From: Nostoc mirabile CHAB5784
GTDB lineage: Bacteria > Cyanobacteriota > Cyanobacteriia > Cyanobacteriales > Nostocaceae
DNA length: 64,000 bases
Assembly (NCBI RefSeq): GCF_020829645.1
Contig: NZ_JAIVFS010000023.1
Span: 43,689 to 107,688, forward strand
Direction of reading: 5' to 3'
The notes under the pieces are model-generated. The model ran no database searches and had not been told where the DNA came from. It saw only the letters and a program-made list of their open reading frames with translations. This document shows, piece after piece, positions 25,778 to 34,095 of the stretch (position 1 is its first letter; every line of letters starts with the position of its first letter). A program made the translations under genes and the position numbers.

Positions 25778-27042
25778 TATGTTAACCTCGTTAAGGGAAT
25801 ATTAACTGTAATTTTGCAACCAGAACCAGGAGCGCTATTAATATTAAACTCACCTCCAAGTGCTAAAGTGCGATCGCGCATACTATGAAGTCCAAAACCA
25901 GTAGTATTTTGCCCTAAATCAAAACCTATACCATTATCTTGAATTATCAATCTTAAATTTCCTTTTATCATAGTCACTTTTAGTTTTACATCTGTTGCAT
26001 AAGCATATTTAAATATATTTGTCAAAGATTCTTGAGTAATCCGGTAGATAGCGGTATTGATTTCAGGTGGTAGAGGATATTCTAAGTTAATTTGATAAAT
26101 TGGTAAAATGCCATTTGAGCGATGGAAATTTTCTGAAAGACTTGCGATCGCACGTTCTAAAGATTGTTCTTGTAAAGGATTTGAACGCATAGTAGAAACA
26201 GATTGGCGGACATCTTTTAGCGCTTTTGAACCTAATTCCTTTGCTGTTGCTAGAAATGTTTCAGCTTTACCTGGGTTAGATTGCCATAGTTTTAAAGCTG
26301 TTTCTAATTGCAGATTTAAAGCAGTTAGAGAATGTCCTAATGAATCATGTATTTCACGAGCAATACGGTTACGTTCTTCTAAAGTAGCTTGATTTTCAAT
26401 TTGCATGGCATATTGGCGCAGTTTTTCATTAGCGATCGCTAGCTTTTCTCGACTTTGCCGTTCAGACAATACTGCATTCATCATCAACAACACAAAAACC
26501 AAACTTAAGCCAAATACCAGCGACGAATTCAAAATCAAAAATCGATATCGCTCTTGTGCCTGTGGCGATGCTTGAAAATTGAATAATTGATATTTTAGTT
26601 GTGTAGTAACTAAAAACAAGGCAAATGACAAAGTTGTGACGAACAAACGTCCATTTAACTGAAAAATCAAACAACTACGAGTAACTAAAATTATGTAGAG
26701 AAAGGGAAACAACCGAGCAAATCTTTCCCCAAAAAGCCCAATTATTAAAATCAATAAAATTTCAATGCCTGTGTAGATTACCTTATTTGCGTGGTTATTC
26801 CTGGGTAATCTTAAGCCCATCGCTGCAAAAACAATCAGACTATAAATTGATAGTTCTGGTAATATGCTACAAACTGACAAGTCTGGAAATGCACCACAAA
26901 TTGATAGTTCTGGAGGCTTAGGACGAAAACGCCGTAACGGAGGTGGTATAACGGCTGTCAATGCAGTGATCGCCAGTAATGTCCACTCCAGATAAAGCAG
27001 AGACGGAAAAGGATGTTTCTTAATTTGAATTAGACCATTCAT
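25777..27042 (-). CDS. NarX/DesK-type sensor histidine kinase
   Basis: 421 residues. The N-terminal half has about five to six hydrophobic helices (residues 10-195) with a short repeated ELSI/DLSV segment between the first two. A coiled linker leads to the HisKA_3 site EERNRIAREIHDSLGHSL, with the phospho-His in REIHDS. The ATPase domain shows ITQESLTNIFKYAYA (N box) and IIQDNGIGFD (G1), GFGLHSMRDR and GSGCKITVNIPL. It phosphorylates the regulator at 25115-25777. The signal is unknown; the membrane part has no named sensor domain. Confidence 0.9.
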   Translation of the reverse strand: MNGLIQIKKHPFPSLLYLEWTLLAITALTAVIPPPLRRFRPKPPELSICGAFPDLSVCSILPELSIYSLIVFAAMGLRLPRNNHANKVIYTGIEILLILIIGLFGERFARLFPFLYIILVTRSCLIFQLNGRLFVTTLSFALFLVTTQLKYQLFNFQASPQAQERYRFLILNSSLVFGLSLVFVLLMMNAVLSERQSREKLAIANEKLRQYAMQIENQATLEERNRIAREIHDSLGHSLTALNLQLETALKLWQSNPGKAETFLATAKELGSKALKDVRQSVSTMRSNPLQEQSLERAIASLSENFHRSNGILPIYQINLEYPLPPEINTAIYRITQESLTNIFKYAYATDVKLKVTMIKGNLRLIIQDNGIGFDLGQNTTGFGLHSMRDRTLALGGEFNINSAPGSGCKITVNIPLTRLT

Positions 27043-27227
27043 CAGCCGCTTCGCTCCAGTTATAAATGAGTTAGGAGTTAGGAGTTTTGGATATTTTAGC
27101 GATACTTTCCGCCATTTGAAATTTTCGCTTGGTGAAGAGTTAAGAGTAAATGTAGTGTGTAAAAAGATTATGTAATAAGCTAAAAAAACATTTATAAATT
27201 AATCATAATCAAAAAAATTATTATTCC

Positions 27228-27340
27228 TAACTTTTAACTCCTAACTTTTAACTCCTAACTCCTAACTCCTAACTATTTATTGTCAATCATCTTTGTCCAA
27301 ATTCAATCATGACTAAAGTCATGGGTAAAACCATGACTTT
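27228..27340. repeat. STRR (actccta heptamers) and a 10-bp-arm hairpin before the Spy-like gene
   Basis: Heptamers of the aactcct type run to about 27276, with the complementary gagttagg type at about 27066-27084 across the same gap. AAAGTCATGG (27315-27324) and CCATGACTTT (27331-27340) form a clean hairpin with a 6-nt loop about 75 bp before the next start, a possible regulatory or processing site. Nothing else is seen in 27043-27413. Confidence 0.6.
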
Positions 27341-27413
27341 CTCCTCATGTGATTACTAAAGATAAGTTCTTATGATAGTGGCATCCAACCATAAAAAACC
27401 CACCACATAAGTA

Positions 27414-27935
27414 ATGAAACTCAAAGCATTATCACTAATCGCTGGAGCGTTCACGAAGTGTGCGCCTTGCGCTCTCGCCTTAACTTTAACTGCAACCTCC
27501 TTTGCTGTTAACGCGCAAACAGCCTCTCCTTCACCCGTGTTACTTGCACAAACTCCACAAAAAGAAAGGGGCCCTTGGAAAGAATTGGGTCTAACAGATG
27601 CCCAACAAACCCAAATTCAGGCAATTAAGCGCGATAGCCGCACCAAAATTGAAGCAGTTTACACCCCAGAACAAAAGGCAAAATTGGAGGCAGCGAAACA
27701 AGCACGTCGGGCTGAGTGGCAAGCAGGTCAAGGTCAACGGCAACCGGGCCAACGTCGAGGAAAGGGTGGTTATGCTGACTTAAATCTGAGTGAAGCACAG
27801 AAAACCCAAATCCGACAAATCCAGGAGTCTAAAAAACAACAGATTCAAGCAATCTTGACCCCCGAACAGCGCCAAAAATTAGAGCAATTCCGTCAAAATG
27901 CTCCTTCGCGCCCTCAACAAGGCAATCCCCAATAA
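27414..27935 (+). CDS. Spy/CpxP-like periplasmic protein (LTxxQ repeats)
   Basis: 173 residues. A signal peptide is clear (hydrophobic run ending near AVNAQT, about residue 35). Two similar helical repeats follow: LGLTDAQQTQIQAI with VYTPEQKAKLE, and LNLSEAQKTQIRQI with ILTPEQRQKLE, the LTxxQ and TPEQ motifs of the Spy/CpxP chaperone family. A basic Gly/Arg/Gln linker joins them. It is probably a periplasmic chaperone or metal-stress protein. Part of the signal peptide (FTKCAPCALAL) looks as if it were encoded by a dispersed repeat (gcgttcacgaagtgtgcg), an oddity worth checking. Upstream is the two-component pair on the opposite strand. Confidence 0.8.
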   Translation: MKLKALSLIAGAFTKCAPCALALTLTATSFAVNAQTASPSPVLLAQTPQKERGPWKELGLTDAQQTQIQAIKRDSRTKIEAVYTPEQKAKLEAAKQARRAEWQAGQGQRQPGQRRGKGGYADLNLSEAQKTQIRQIQESKKQQIQAILTPEQRQKLEQFRQNAPSRPQQGNPQ

Positions 27936-28349
27936 TAATTTTTCAAAAAATAGCTAACTTGACTAATGTCTAAGCATTGTTTTCCATAGTCAAAAATTAA
28001 TAGACTTCTTGCAGAAGACGCGGAAAGGGGATGAAATTTTTCCCCTTTCCCTTTCCCTATTTATCGAAACAGAATTCAGGAGTCAGGAGCGGAGCCGGAG
28101 ACGCTCCGCCGAGGCGTCAGAATTCAGAATGAATTTTGTGCGACACTTCTCTACGAGACGCTCCGCGAACGACAGGCGGTAGTTGAGCGCAGTCAAAACT
28201 CAGTGCATCGCTGGCGGATAGCGCAGCGTCTCGCACCAGAGCGTCAAGATTGCTCACTCCTGAATTCTTCTTCAATCCCATGCCCCATTTACTAGACTTT
28301 CAAGCTAGTTATGAGTTATGAGTTAATTCAAAACTCCTAGCTTGATAAG
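27936..28349. other. Intergenic stretch with dispersed repeats
   Basis: Contains a segment ctctacgagacgctccgcga (about 28149-28168), also found at 59940-59960 inside a transporter remnant, plus gcgtctcgcaccagagcgtc. No gene is visible. Confidence 0.55.
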
Positions 28350-28592
28350 ATGTCTAAAGAATTCGCAATTGGTAGTAAAGTCCGGGTTGTGGCACTACCG
28401 CCCTACGTCAAAACTGCTGAACCCATACCCATGCTGCGCCCCCCCGATGTAATTTACATTGGCGAAGAGGGTATAGTCATTGACCGCAGACCTGGTGGAT
28501 ATTGGGGTATTCGCTTTACTAGGGGAGCCTTTCTCTTAGATAGCCAATACATCGAAAGCACTGATACCCCACCCGAATCTCATTTAGAGTGA
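28350..28592 (+). CDS. sipA: SipA-like regulatory protein (DUF3148)
   Basis: 80 residues with an SH3-like fold: FAIGSKVRVVALPPYVKTAE, IYIGEEGIVIDRRPGGYWGI and an FLLDSQYIE end. This is the small cyanobacterial protein that binds the essential histidine kinase NblS (Hik33) and raises its autophosphorylation in photosynthesis and stress control. Length and motifs agree with the family. No nblS is near. It sits 57 bp before the peroxiredoxin gene on the same strand and may be co-transcribed with it. Confidence 0.88.
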   Translation: MSKEFAIGSKVRVVALPPYVKTAEPIPMLRPPDVIYIGEEGIVIDRRPGGYWGIRFTRGAFLLDSQYIESTDTPPESHLE

Positions 28593-28649
28593 GATTAGTA
28601 ACAACCAAGAATTGTAAACTTGTGTAAAGTTGTAATTCTGGTTTGCACC

Positions 28650-29207
28650 ATGATTTCCCGCCGCACTTTTTTAAGCATATTATTTGCCAGCTGTATTTCT
28701 CTCATCAGCTGGCTGAATTTTACCCCTGCTGCTGATGCTCTTGGTGGTAAACTTCCTGCAATTAATCAACCTGCACCAGAGTTTACTTTGCCAACCAATA
28801 CAGGTAATGGCAAAATTTCCCTCTCTGACTTGCGCGGTAAGTGGTTAGTTCTCTACTTTTATCCTAAAGACTTCACCTCTGGTTGTACTATAGAGGCTCG
28901 CCGTTTTCAGCAAGACTTACCCCAATACCTCGAAAAAAATGCCCAGATTATTGGCGTAAGTGCTGATGATATTGATTCTCACGCCGAATTTTGTGATTCA
29001 GAAGGACTAAAATTTCCTCTCTTGGCTGATACTGATGGTTCCGTGAGTAAAGCTTACGGTTCGTGGCTTGGCTTCTTATCGATGCGCCACAGTTTTATCA
29101 TCGATCCTCAGGGCGTCTTGCGCGAGACTTTTGTCAAAGTCAACCCAAACATTCATAGTTCCGAAGTGCTGGCACGATTAGAAAAATTACAGTCCGCAGC
29201 TTCTTAA
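28650..29207 (+). CDS. prxQ: PrxQ/BCP-type peroxiredoxin with Tat-like signal peptide
   Basis: About 185 residues from ATG 28650; an upstream in-frame TTG (28620) gives no signal-peptide sense. The N-terminus MISRRTFLSILFAS fits a twin-arginine signal (SRRxFL), cut near ADALG, so the enzyme is probably exported to lumen or periplasm. The thioredoxin-fold core has APEFTLPTNTGNGKISLSDL, FYPKDFTSGCTIEARRF with the peroxidatic Cys, and GVSADDIDSHAEFC. The PrxQ resolving Cys five residues after the peroxidatic one is absent (Arg there), so resolution may use the Cys in AEFCDSEG or an external thiol. Confidence 0.88.
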   Translation: MISRRTFLSILFASCISLISWLNFTPAADALGGKLPAINQPAPEFTLPTNTGNGKISLSDLRGKWLVLYFYPKDFTSGCTIEARRFQQDLPQYLEKNAQIIGVSADDIDSHAEFCDSEGLKFPLLADTDGSVSKAYGSWLGFLSMRHSFIIDPQGVLRETFVKVNPNIHSSEVLARLEKLQSAAS

Positions 29208-29223
29208 ACCTCAATGAAGAGGC

Positions 29224-29450
29224 CTACAGTGTACACACAAGTCGAAAAATCCTCTAACCACATTTTTGTCAGAGTGAAACTGTCACACTCACCGACATCC
29301 CGCCCAGAACTGAAGTTCAGGGCTGATAGCGAAAGTCCACGCTTTGTGGACTTCAGCTATGAGACTCGGAATTCATTCCGAGGCGGAATAAAAACGCAGT
29401 GCGAGATTTATTAATAAAGATACGCGGCAAGACTTGTGTGTACACCGTAG
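29224..29450. mobile_element. MITE family C, copy 1
   Basis: Ends CTACAGTGTACACACAAGTC and GACTTGTGTGTACACCGTAG are a near-perfect 20-bp inverted repeat. Directly outside are direct repeats ATGAAGAGGC (29214-29223) and ATGAAGAGAC (29451-29460), 9 of 10 identical. The interior carries the gaagttc / aattcattccgaggcgg module also found near 63.7 kb. Short open frames across it are not genes. Confidence 0.8.
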
Positions 29451-29579
29451 ATGAAGAGACAGGGGGACAAGGGGAAAAACTTGTTGCAAGTTCTCACTCC
29501 AGTTACCTTGTCACCTTGTCTCCCTTGCTCCTTTGCCTACAAACAAGTTGCTTGAGCAACTTGTTATCTGGATTCATCT

Positions 29580-30374
29580 TTACCGCACAATAAACCCATA
29601 TTTTCTGAGTACAGTCTTAGATTGACTGCCAGATAAAAACTGGACAAATTGTCTGGCAGCAGAAATATTTTTACTGCCTTTAATTACTGCCAGTGGATAG
29701 ACAATTGGTGAGTGAAGCTTTTCGTCAGCAGTGACTACGACTTTTACCTTGTTGGAAGTTTTGGCATCAGTGGCATAAACTATGCCCGCTTGGGCATTAC
29801 CACTTTCTACTGCTGCCAAAACTTGACGCACATTGTTACCAAAGACAAATTTAGACTTAACCTGATCATAAAGTTTCAAATTCTTTAAGACTTCCTCTCC
29901 ATATTGCCCCGCGGGTACACTTCTGGGTTCACCGATCGCGATTTTCTTAATCTTGCTATCTGTTAAATTGTTGAAACTAGTGATGCCAACAACATCTTGA
30001 GCCACAATCAGGACTAGACGGTTATTTGCCAGGTTAATACGGCTACCTGATAGCAACAATCCTTTTGTTTCTAAGGCATCTACTTGCTTTTTGGCAGCAG
30101 AAATAAAGATATCGGCTGGCGCACCTTGCTCAATCTGTTGCTGCAAAGCACCAGAAGCCCCAAAGTTATAACTAATATTGATATTTGATTTACTTTGTTG
30201 GTATAAAGTCTTAATGTCTTGTAGGGCCTCTTTTAAGCTGGAGGCTGCGGAGACTACTATGCTGGCGTTTGATTGTGCTACTCCAGGAGAAGGAGTAACC
30301 AATGGTAAACCAATTGCCAGGAGCAAGCCTGCAACTGCTATACCCAGAAAGCCAAGAATTTGTCTTCTTTTCAT
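29580..30374 (-). CDS. modA: Molybdate ABC transporter substrate-binding protein ModA
   Basis: 264 residues with an N-terminal signal (hydrophobic run to about residue 33, VAQSN). The mature part is ModA-like: IVVSAASSLKEALQDI (oxyanion-binding Ser residues), YNFGASGALQQQIEQGAPAD, KIAIGEPRSVPAGQYG, VESGNAQAGIVYATDA and VYPLAVIKGS. It binds molybdate or tungstate in the periplasm for delivery to ModB and ModC, which are not next to it. No molybdenum-cofactor genes are in the window. Confidence 0.92.
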   Translation of the reverse strand: MKRRQILGFLGIAVAGLLLAIGLPLVTPSPGVAQSNASIVVSAASSLKEALQDIKTLYQQSKSNINISYNFGASGALQQQIEQGAPADIFISAAKKQVDALETKGLLLSGSRINLANNRLVLIVAQDVVGITSFNNLTDSKIKKIAIGEPRSVPAGQYGEEVLKNLKLYDQVKSKFVFGNNVRQVLAAVESGNAQAGIVYATDAKTSNKVKVVVTADEKLHSPIVYPLAVIKGSKNISAARQFVQFLSGSQSKTVLRKYGFIVR

Positions 30375-30679
30375 AGAAAAGGTGCAATATAGGTTTTTTC
30401 CGAAAATTGATGCTAGTTAAAATCGTACCAGCAATACCAATTTTTAACCAACTTTATCGGTAAAATGCCTAAAAAATAACAAGGGCTAGCAATTAGCTAA
30501 ATATTTGCTAACAACCACTTATATATGCTTATATGCTGATGAATGATCCTATAATGGGTAAGTTTTCTATCTTACAATTAAAAACTTCTGAAATATCACG
30601 GTAAGCTAGTTGGAATTACAACTGATTGTGTCAATAAATTGTCAAATTAGCTGCTCAGTTTTTCGGGGTGAAATTTGCG

Positions 30680-32335
30680 ATGACTGTGAATCTGAAGTCT
30701 TTAGAAAACCCAACCCATATAGCGGCCGATTCAAAAACCGCTCTTACCACTAAGAGAACCAGCTACGTTCCCTCGCAACATCGACGTATCCTTTGCATCT
30801 TCCCTAAGTACAGCCGCTCCTTTGGTACTTTTCATCACGCCTACCCACTTATGGGTAATGTTCGAGCTTTTATGCCACCCCAAGGTATTTTAATTGTGGC
30901 TGCCTACTTACCTCAAGAATGGGAAGTGCGGTTTATTGATGAGAATGTCAAATCAGCAACGACAACTGATTACCAATGGTGTGATGTGGTGATTGTGAGT
31001 GGAATGCATATCCAAAAACCACAAATTAATCAAATTAATGAACTTGCCCATCGAGTGGGCAAAATTACAGTTGTCGGTGGCCCCTCGGTATCTGGGTGTC
31101 CAGAATATTATCCGGAATTTGATATTTTACATTTAGGTGAATTGGGAGATGCAAGCGATCGCATGATCGAGTATTTAGACCAAAACCAGGAACGTCCTCA
31201 AGCGCAAATTCGCTTTGAAACCAAGGAACGTTTACCCCTAACAGAGTTTCCCACTCCAGCTTATCATTTGCTGAATATCAATGATTATTTTCTGGCAAAT
31301 GTGCAGTTTTCTAGTGGTTGCCCTTATCGCTGCGAGTTTTGTGATATTCCAGAACTCTATGGCAACAGTCCCCGGATGAAAACACCAGAGCAAGTGGTCG
31401 CGGAGTTAGATGCAATGCGACAATCTGGCAATCTGGGGGCAGTGTATTTTGTTGATGATAACTTTGTTGGCGATCGCCGCGCCGCCATGAAGTTGCTTCC
31501 TCATCTGATTGACTGGCAAAAACGCAATGGCTACCCCATCCAGTTTGCCTGTGAAGCAACGCTCAACTTAGCTCAAAGTCCAAAACTGCTGGAAATGATG
31601 CGCGAAGCCTATTTTTGCACAATCTTTTGCGGTATCGAAACACCAGAACCAGATGCTCTCCACGCCATTTCTAAAGACCAAAATCTGAGTATGCCAATCT
31701 TAAAAGCAATTCAGGTTTTAAATAGCTATGGCATGGAAGTAGTATCAGGAATCATCATCGGGTTAGATACAGATACACCAGAAACCGCAGACCGAATTAT
31801 CGAATTTATTCGGGCATCCCAAATTCCCATGTTGACAATTAACCTACTTCATGCATTACCGAGAACTCCTTTATGGCGGAGGTTAGAAGCAGAAGGACGA
31901 CTTGTCTTTGATGAAAGCCGCGAATCAAATGTTGAGTTTTTGATGCCCTATGAGCAAGTTCTTGAAATGTGGCGGCGCTGCATCACAACTGCTTATGAGC
32001 CAGAATTTTTATATCAGCGGTTTGCCTACAACATGGAACACACCTATCCAAACCGCATCGAAGTACCTAACAGCCCAGCTCGCACCTCTGGGGCTAATAT
32101 TCGCAAAGGTTTAACTTATTTAGCCAATATTTTGCTGCGAGTAGGCATATTTAGTAACTATCGTCAAACTTTTTGGAAAATGGCCAAGCCAGCATTAAAA
32201 GCAGGTAATATTGAAAACTTGATTCATGTTGGACTTGTCGGACATCATTTGATTAAGTTTGCCCAAGATTGTGCCAAAAACGAAGAATCGGCTTCGTTTT
32301 ATTCCCAAAAAATCTTGACTAAAGTTCGTAGTTAA
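30680..32335 (+). CDS. B12-binding radical SAM protein (DUF4070 type, HpnP-like)
   Basis: About 551 residues from ATG 30680; an in-frame GTG at 30668 is less likely. The N-terminal cobalamin-binding domain spans about residues 35-180, with GTFHHAYPLMGNVRAFMPPQ and VSGMHIQKPQI. The radical SAM centre holds CPYRCEFC, the CxxxCxxC that binds the 4Fe-4S cluster. ELYGNSPRMKT, VYFVDDNFVGDRRA and a DUF4070-like C-terminus follow. Cobalamin-dependent members of this class methylate unactivated carbons. The architecture and several stretches resemble hopanoid C-2 methylase HpnP, but that name is a guess. No hopanoid genes are adjacent. The 30375-30679 upstream gap shows only AT-rich sequence. Confidence 0.85.
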   Translation: MTVNLKSLENPTHIAADSKTALTTKRTSYVPSQHRRILCIFPKYSRSFGTFHHAYPLMGNVRAFMPPQGILIVAAYLPQEWEVRFIDENVKSATTTDYQWCDVVIVSGMHIQKPQINQINELAHRVGKITVVGGPSVSGCPEYYPEFDILHLGELGDASDRMIEYLDQNQERPQAQIRFETKERLPLTEFPTPAYHLLNINDYFLANVQFSSGCPYRCEFCDIPELYGNSPRMKTPEQVVAELDAMRQSGNLGAVYFVDDNFVGDRRAAMKLLPHLIDWQKRNGYPIQFACEATLNLAQSPKLLEMMREAYFCTIFCGIETPEPDALHAISKDQNLSMPILKAIQVLNSYGMEVVSGIIIGLDTDTPETADRIIEFIRASQIPMLTINLLHALPRTPLWRRLEAEGRLVFDESRESNVEFLMPYEQVLEMWRRCITTAYEPEFLYQRFAYNMEHTYPNRIEVPNSPARTSGANIRKGLTYLANILLRVGIFSNYRQTFWKMAKPALKAGNIENLIHVGLVGHHLIKFAQDCAKNEESASFYSQKILTKVRS

Positions 32336-32379
32336 TAAGCTAAAAGTTTTTTAACAATAAATTATTCGTAATTCATAAT

Positions 32380-32472
32380 TAGGACTTACGCACGAGTTAC
32401 GGAATAACGAACCACAGAGGCACAGAGGGCACGGAGAAATCAGAGTTTGAGAGATAATTTGCGTAAGTCCTA
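32380..32472. mobile_element. MITE family A, copy 3 (93 bp)
   Basis: TAGGACTTACGCA and its complement bound 93 bp, flanked by perfect 5-bp direct repeats ATAAT (32375-32379 and 32473-32477). It differs at only a few positions from the copy at 39786-39878. An STRR (aattacg heptamers) follows at about 32523-32557. Confidence 0.88.
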
Positions 32473-32558
32473 ATAATATTCCCTCGTTCCCGTATTTCAC
32501 ATGGAAACGAGAAATCCCTAATAAATTACGAATTACGAATTACGAATTACGAATTATT

Positions 32559-33014
32559 TTAACAGGGCATCAAAGCATCGAATCTCCCCAGTACTGCCAT
32601 ATCTTCTGCATCTAACTCCGCCGGAATACCACTGCGAATCAATTCCGAAAAGTCTTCATTGGGAACCATAACAGTCAATGTATATAAGCGAGTAGAACCA
32701 GTATTTTTAATCAAATGAGTACCAGTGGGAGGCACTAATAAACTATCTCCAGCTTTGATTGTGGCACTCTTGCCGTCACAGATGGCGATCCCTTCGCCTT
32801 TGAGGACGAAAAACATTTCCACCGCCCACTGATGGCGATTTGGGGGTGTTTGTCCACCAACATCAAAAATTTCTATACAGCAAGTCAAGGAAGTATTAGC
32901 ATTTGTCGAATCAAAGATAATTGCTAATCGATTCGAGGCGTCGGGGCTGATGCGATATACTTGGTAATCTTTGCTAGATTTGATAACCGGAATTACACAA
33001 CGAGTAGCGTACAT
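32559..33014 (-). CDS. Single-domain cupin protein
   Basis: 151 residues. The double-stranded beta-helix shows the two cupin motifs: PNRHQWAVEMFFVLKGEG (His and Glu metal ligands) and AGDSLLVPPTGTHLIKN (His). A conserved N-terminus (MYATRCVIPVI) precedes it. Metal-binding cupins of this size may be enzymes or sugar/small-molecule sensors. It lies 220 bp from the cysteine hydrolase gene on the same strand, and both diverge from the amidohydrolase, suggesting a small catabolic cluster. Confidence 0.82.
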   Translation of the reverse strand: MYATRCVIPVIKSSKDYQVYRISPDASNRLAIIFDSTNANTSLTCCIEIFDVGGQTPPNRHQWAVEMFFVLKGEGIAICDGKSATIKAGDSLLVPPTGTHLIKNTGSTRLYTLTVMVPNEDFSELIRSGIPAELDAEDMAVLGRFDALMPC

Positions 33015-33234
33015 TTATTTGTCCCCTCTGAAGTTATCGATGGGTATGAAAATTCCTAAAATCCGAGTTTTGAATCAAATAATTTTAGATTTTGGGTTTT
33101 TGAATTGAATAATTCAAAATTCAAAAATGTCCCAGATCAAGCGAATTTAAACACGAGAACAAATCTAAAATTATTGATCGAAGAAAGAGAATTTATGCAT
33201 GGGATCAATCTAAAATCTAAAATCTAAAATTGAT

Positions 33235-34014
33235 TCACTCCTCACCCTTTTGCAGCGCTGTTAAAATCTTTTGGGAGTCAGTGACAAAACCGAAGCATTG
33301 TTTGACATTGTACAATGTAGCCAGCCAACAATATTCAGGAGAAGTGGTAGCGGTACAGTCTTTAACTAACACGCAATCATATCCTAAGAAATTGGCATCA
33401 CATAAGGTAGTTAGCACACATTGATCGGCATTAACACCAGCAAAAAATAATGTTGTCTTTCCCAAATTCCGCAAGATACTATCTAATGGCGTATCCCAAA
33501 ATCCACTCATGCGGTATTTGTCCACACAAATATCTTCGGGAATTTTTTCTAGTTCGTCTACTACTGCTGTGGCCCAACTACCTGCCATGAGTACTCTAGC
33601 ACCATTGCTTGGCAGTGGATCGCCCAATCCCACACCCTCCCCTGTGGGATTATAGACGTGGCGCGAACCAGCACTAATATTGAGCAAGTCGGGACGATTT
33701 CCCCAATTTATCCAAATGACTGGAACACCAGCCTCACGCAGTTCTGGAAGTAATTTGTTCAAAGGTTCAATAGGCTGACGCGCCGGAGTTACGTCCACGC
33801 CGATATGCGCTAACCAGCCATCAGGGTGACAGAAGTCGTTTTGCATATCAATGACGAGGATAGCAGCTTTTGCCAAGTCTAGGCGCAGGGTTTTAGTTTC
33901 TGTTGATAGAATAACGGGTTGTGGGGCCTTTTGAGGACGAGTGATATCTGCGATCGCATCATTCACTGTCCACGCATTTGGTGGAACTCCCAATGTCCGT
34001 AATGGTAAATTCAT
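33235..34014 (-). CDS. Isochorismatase-family cysteine hydrolase
   Basis: 259 residues. The Asp-Lys-Cys triad of the family is visible: Asp in VIDMQNDFCHPDGW, Lys in CVDKYRMSGFWDTP and Cys in GVNADQCVLTTL. The cis-peptide and second-shell region GNRPDLLN and the tail EDxxATTSPEYC-like CTATTSPEYC resemble the RutB/biuret-hydrolase/N-carbamoylsarcosine amidase branch, which cleaves amide or ureido bonds. It is divergent from the amidohydrolase (81 bp), so shared regulation is likely. The exact substrate is unknown. Confidence 0.87.
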   Translation of the reverse strand: MNLPLRTLGVPPNAWTVNDAIADITRPQKAPQPVILSTETKTLRLDLAKAAILVIDMQNDFCHPDGWLAHIGVDVTPARQPIEPLNKLLPELREAGVPVIWINWGNRPDLLNISAGSRHVYNPTGEGVGLGDPLPSNGARVLMAGSWATAVVDELEKIPEDICVDKYRMSGFWDTPLDSILRNLGKTTLFFAGVNADQCVLTTLCDANFLGYDCVLVKDCTATTSPEYCWLATLYNVKQCFGFVTDSQKILTALQKGEE

Positions 34015-34095
34015 AAAATTGCAATACGCAACGCCATTTTCTATTTTGTAACTTGAAATTCACTTGAGAATACAATTACTTAATCAAGGTTAAAT

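Noticed and set aside
29214..29593. Two short frames (66 and 64 residues) after prxQ
   Set aside because: The first starts in a target duplication and runs through MITE C; the second starts inside the element and reads out of it. Neither has domain signs.
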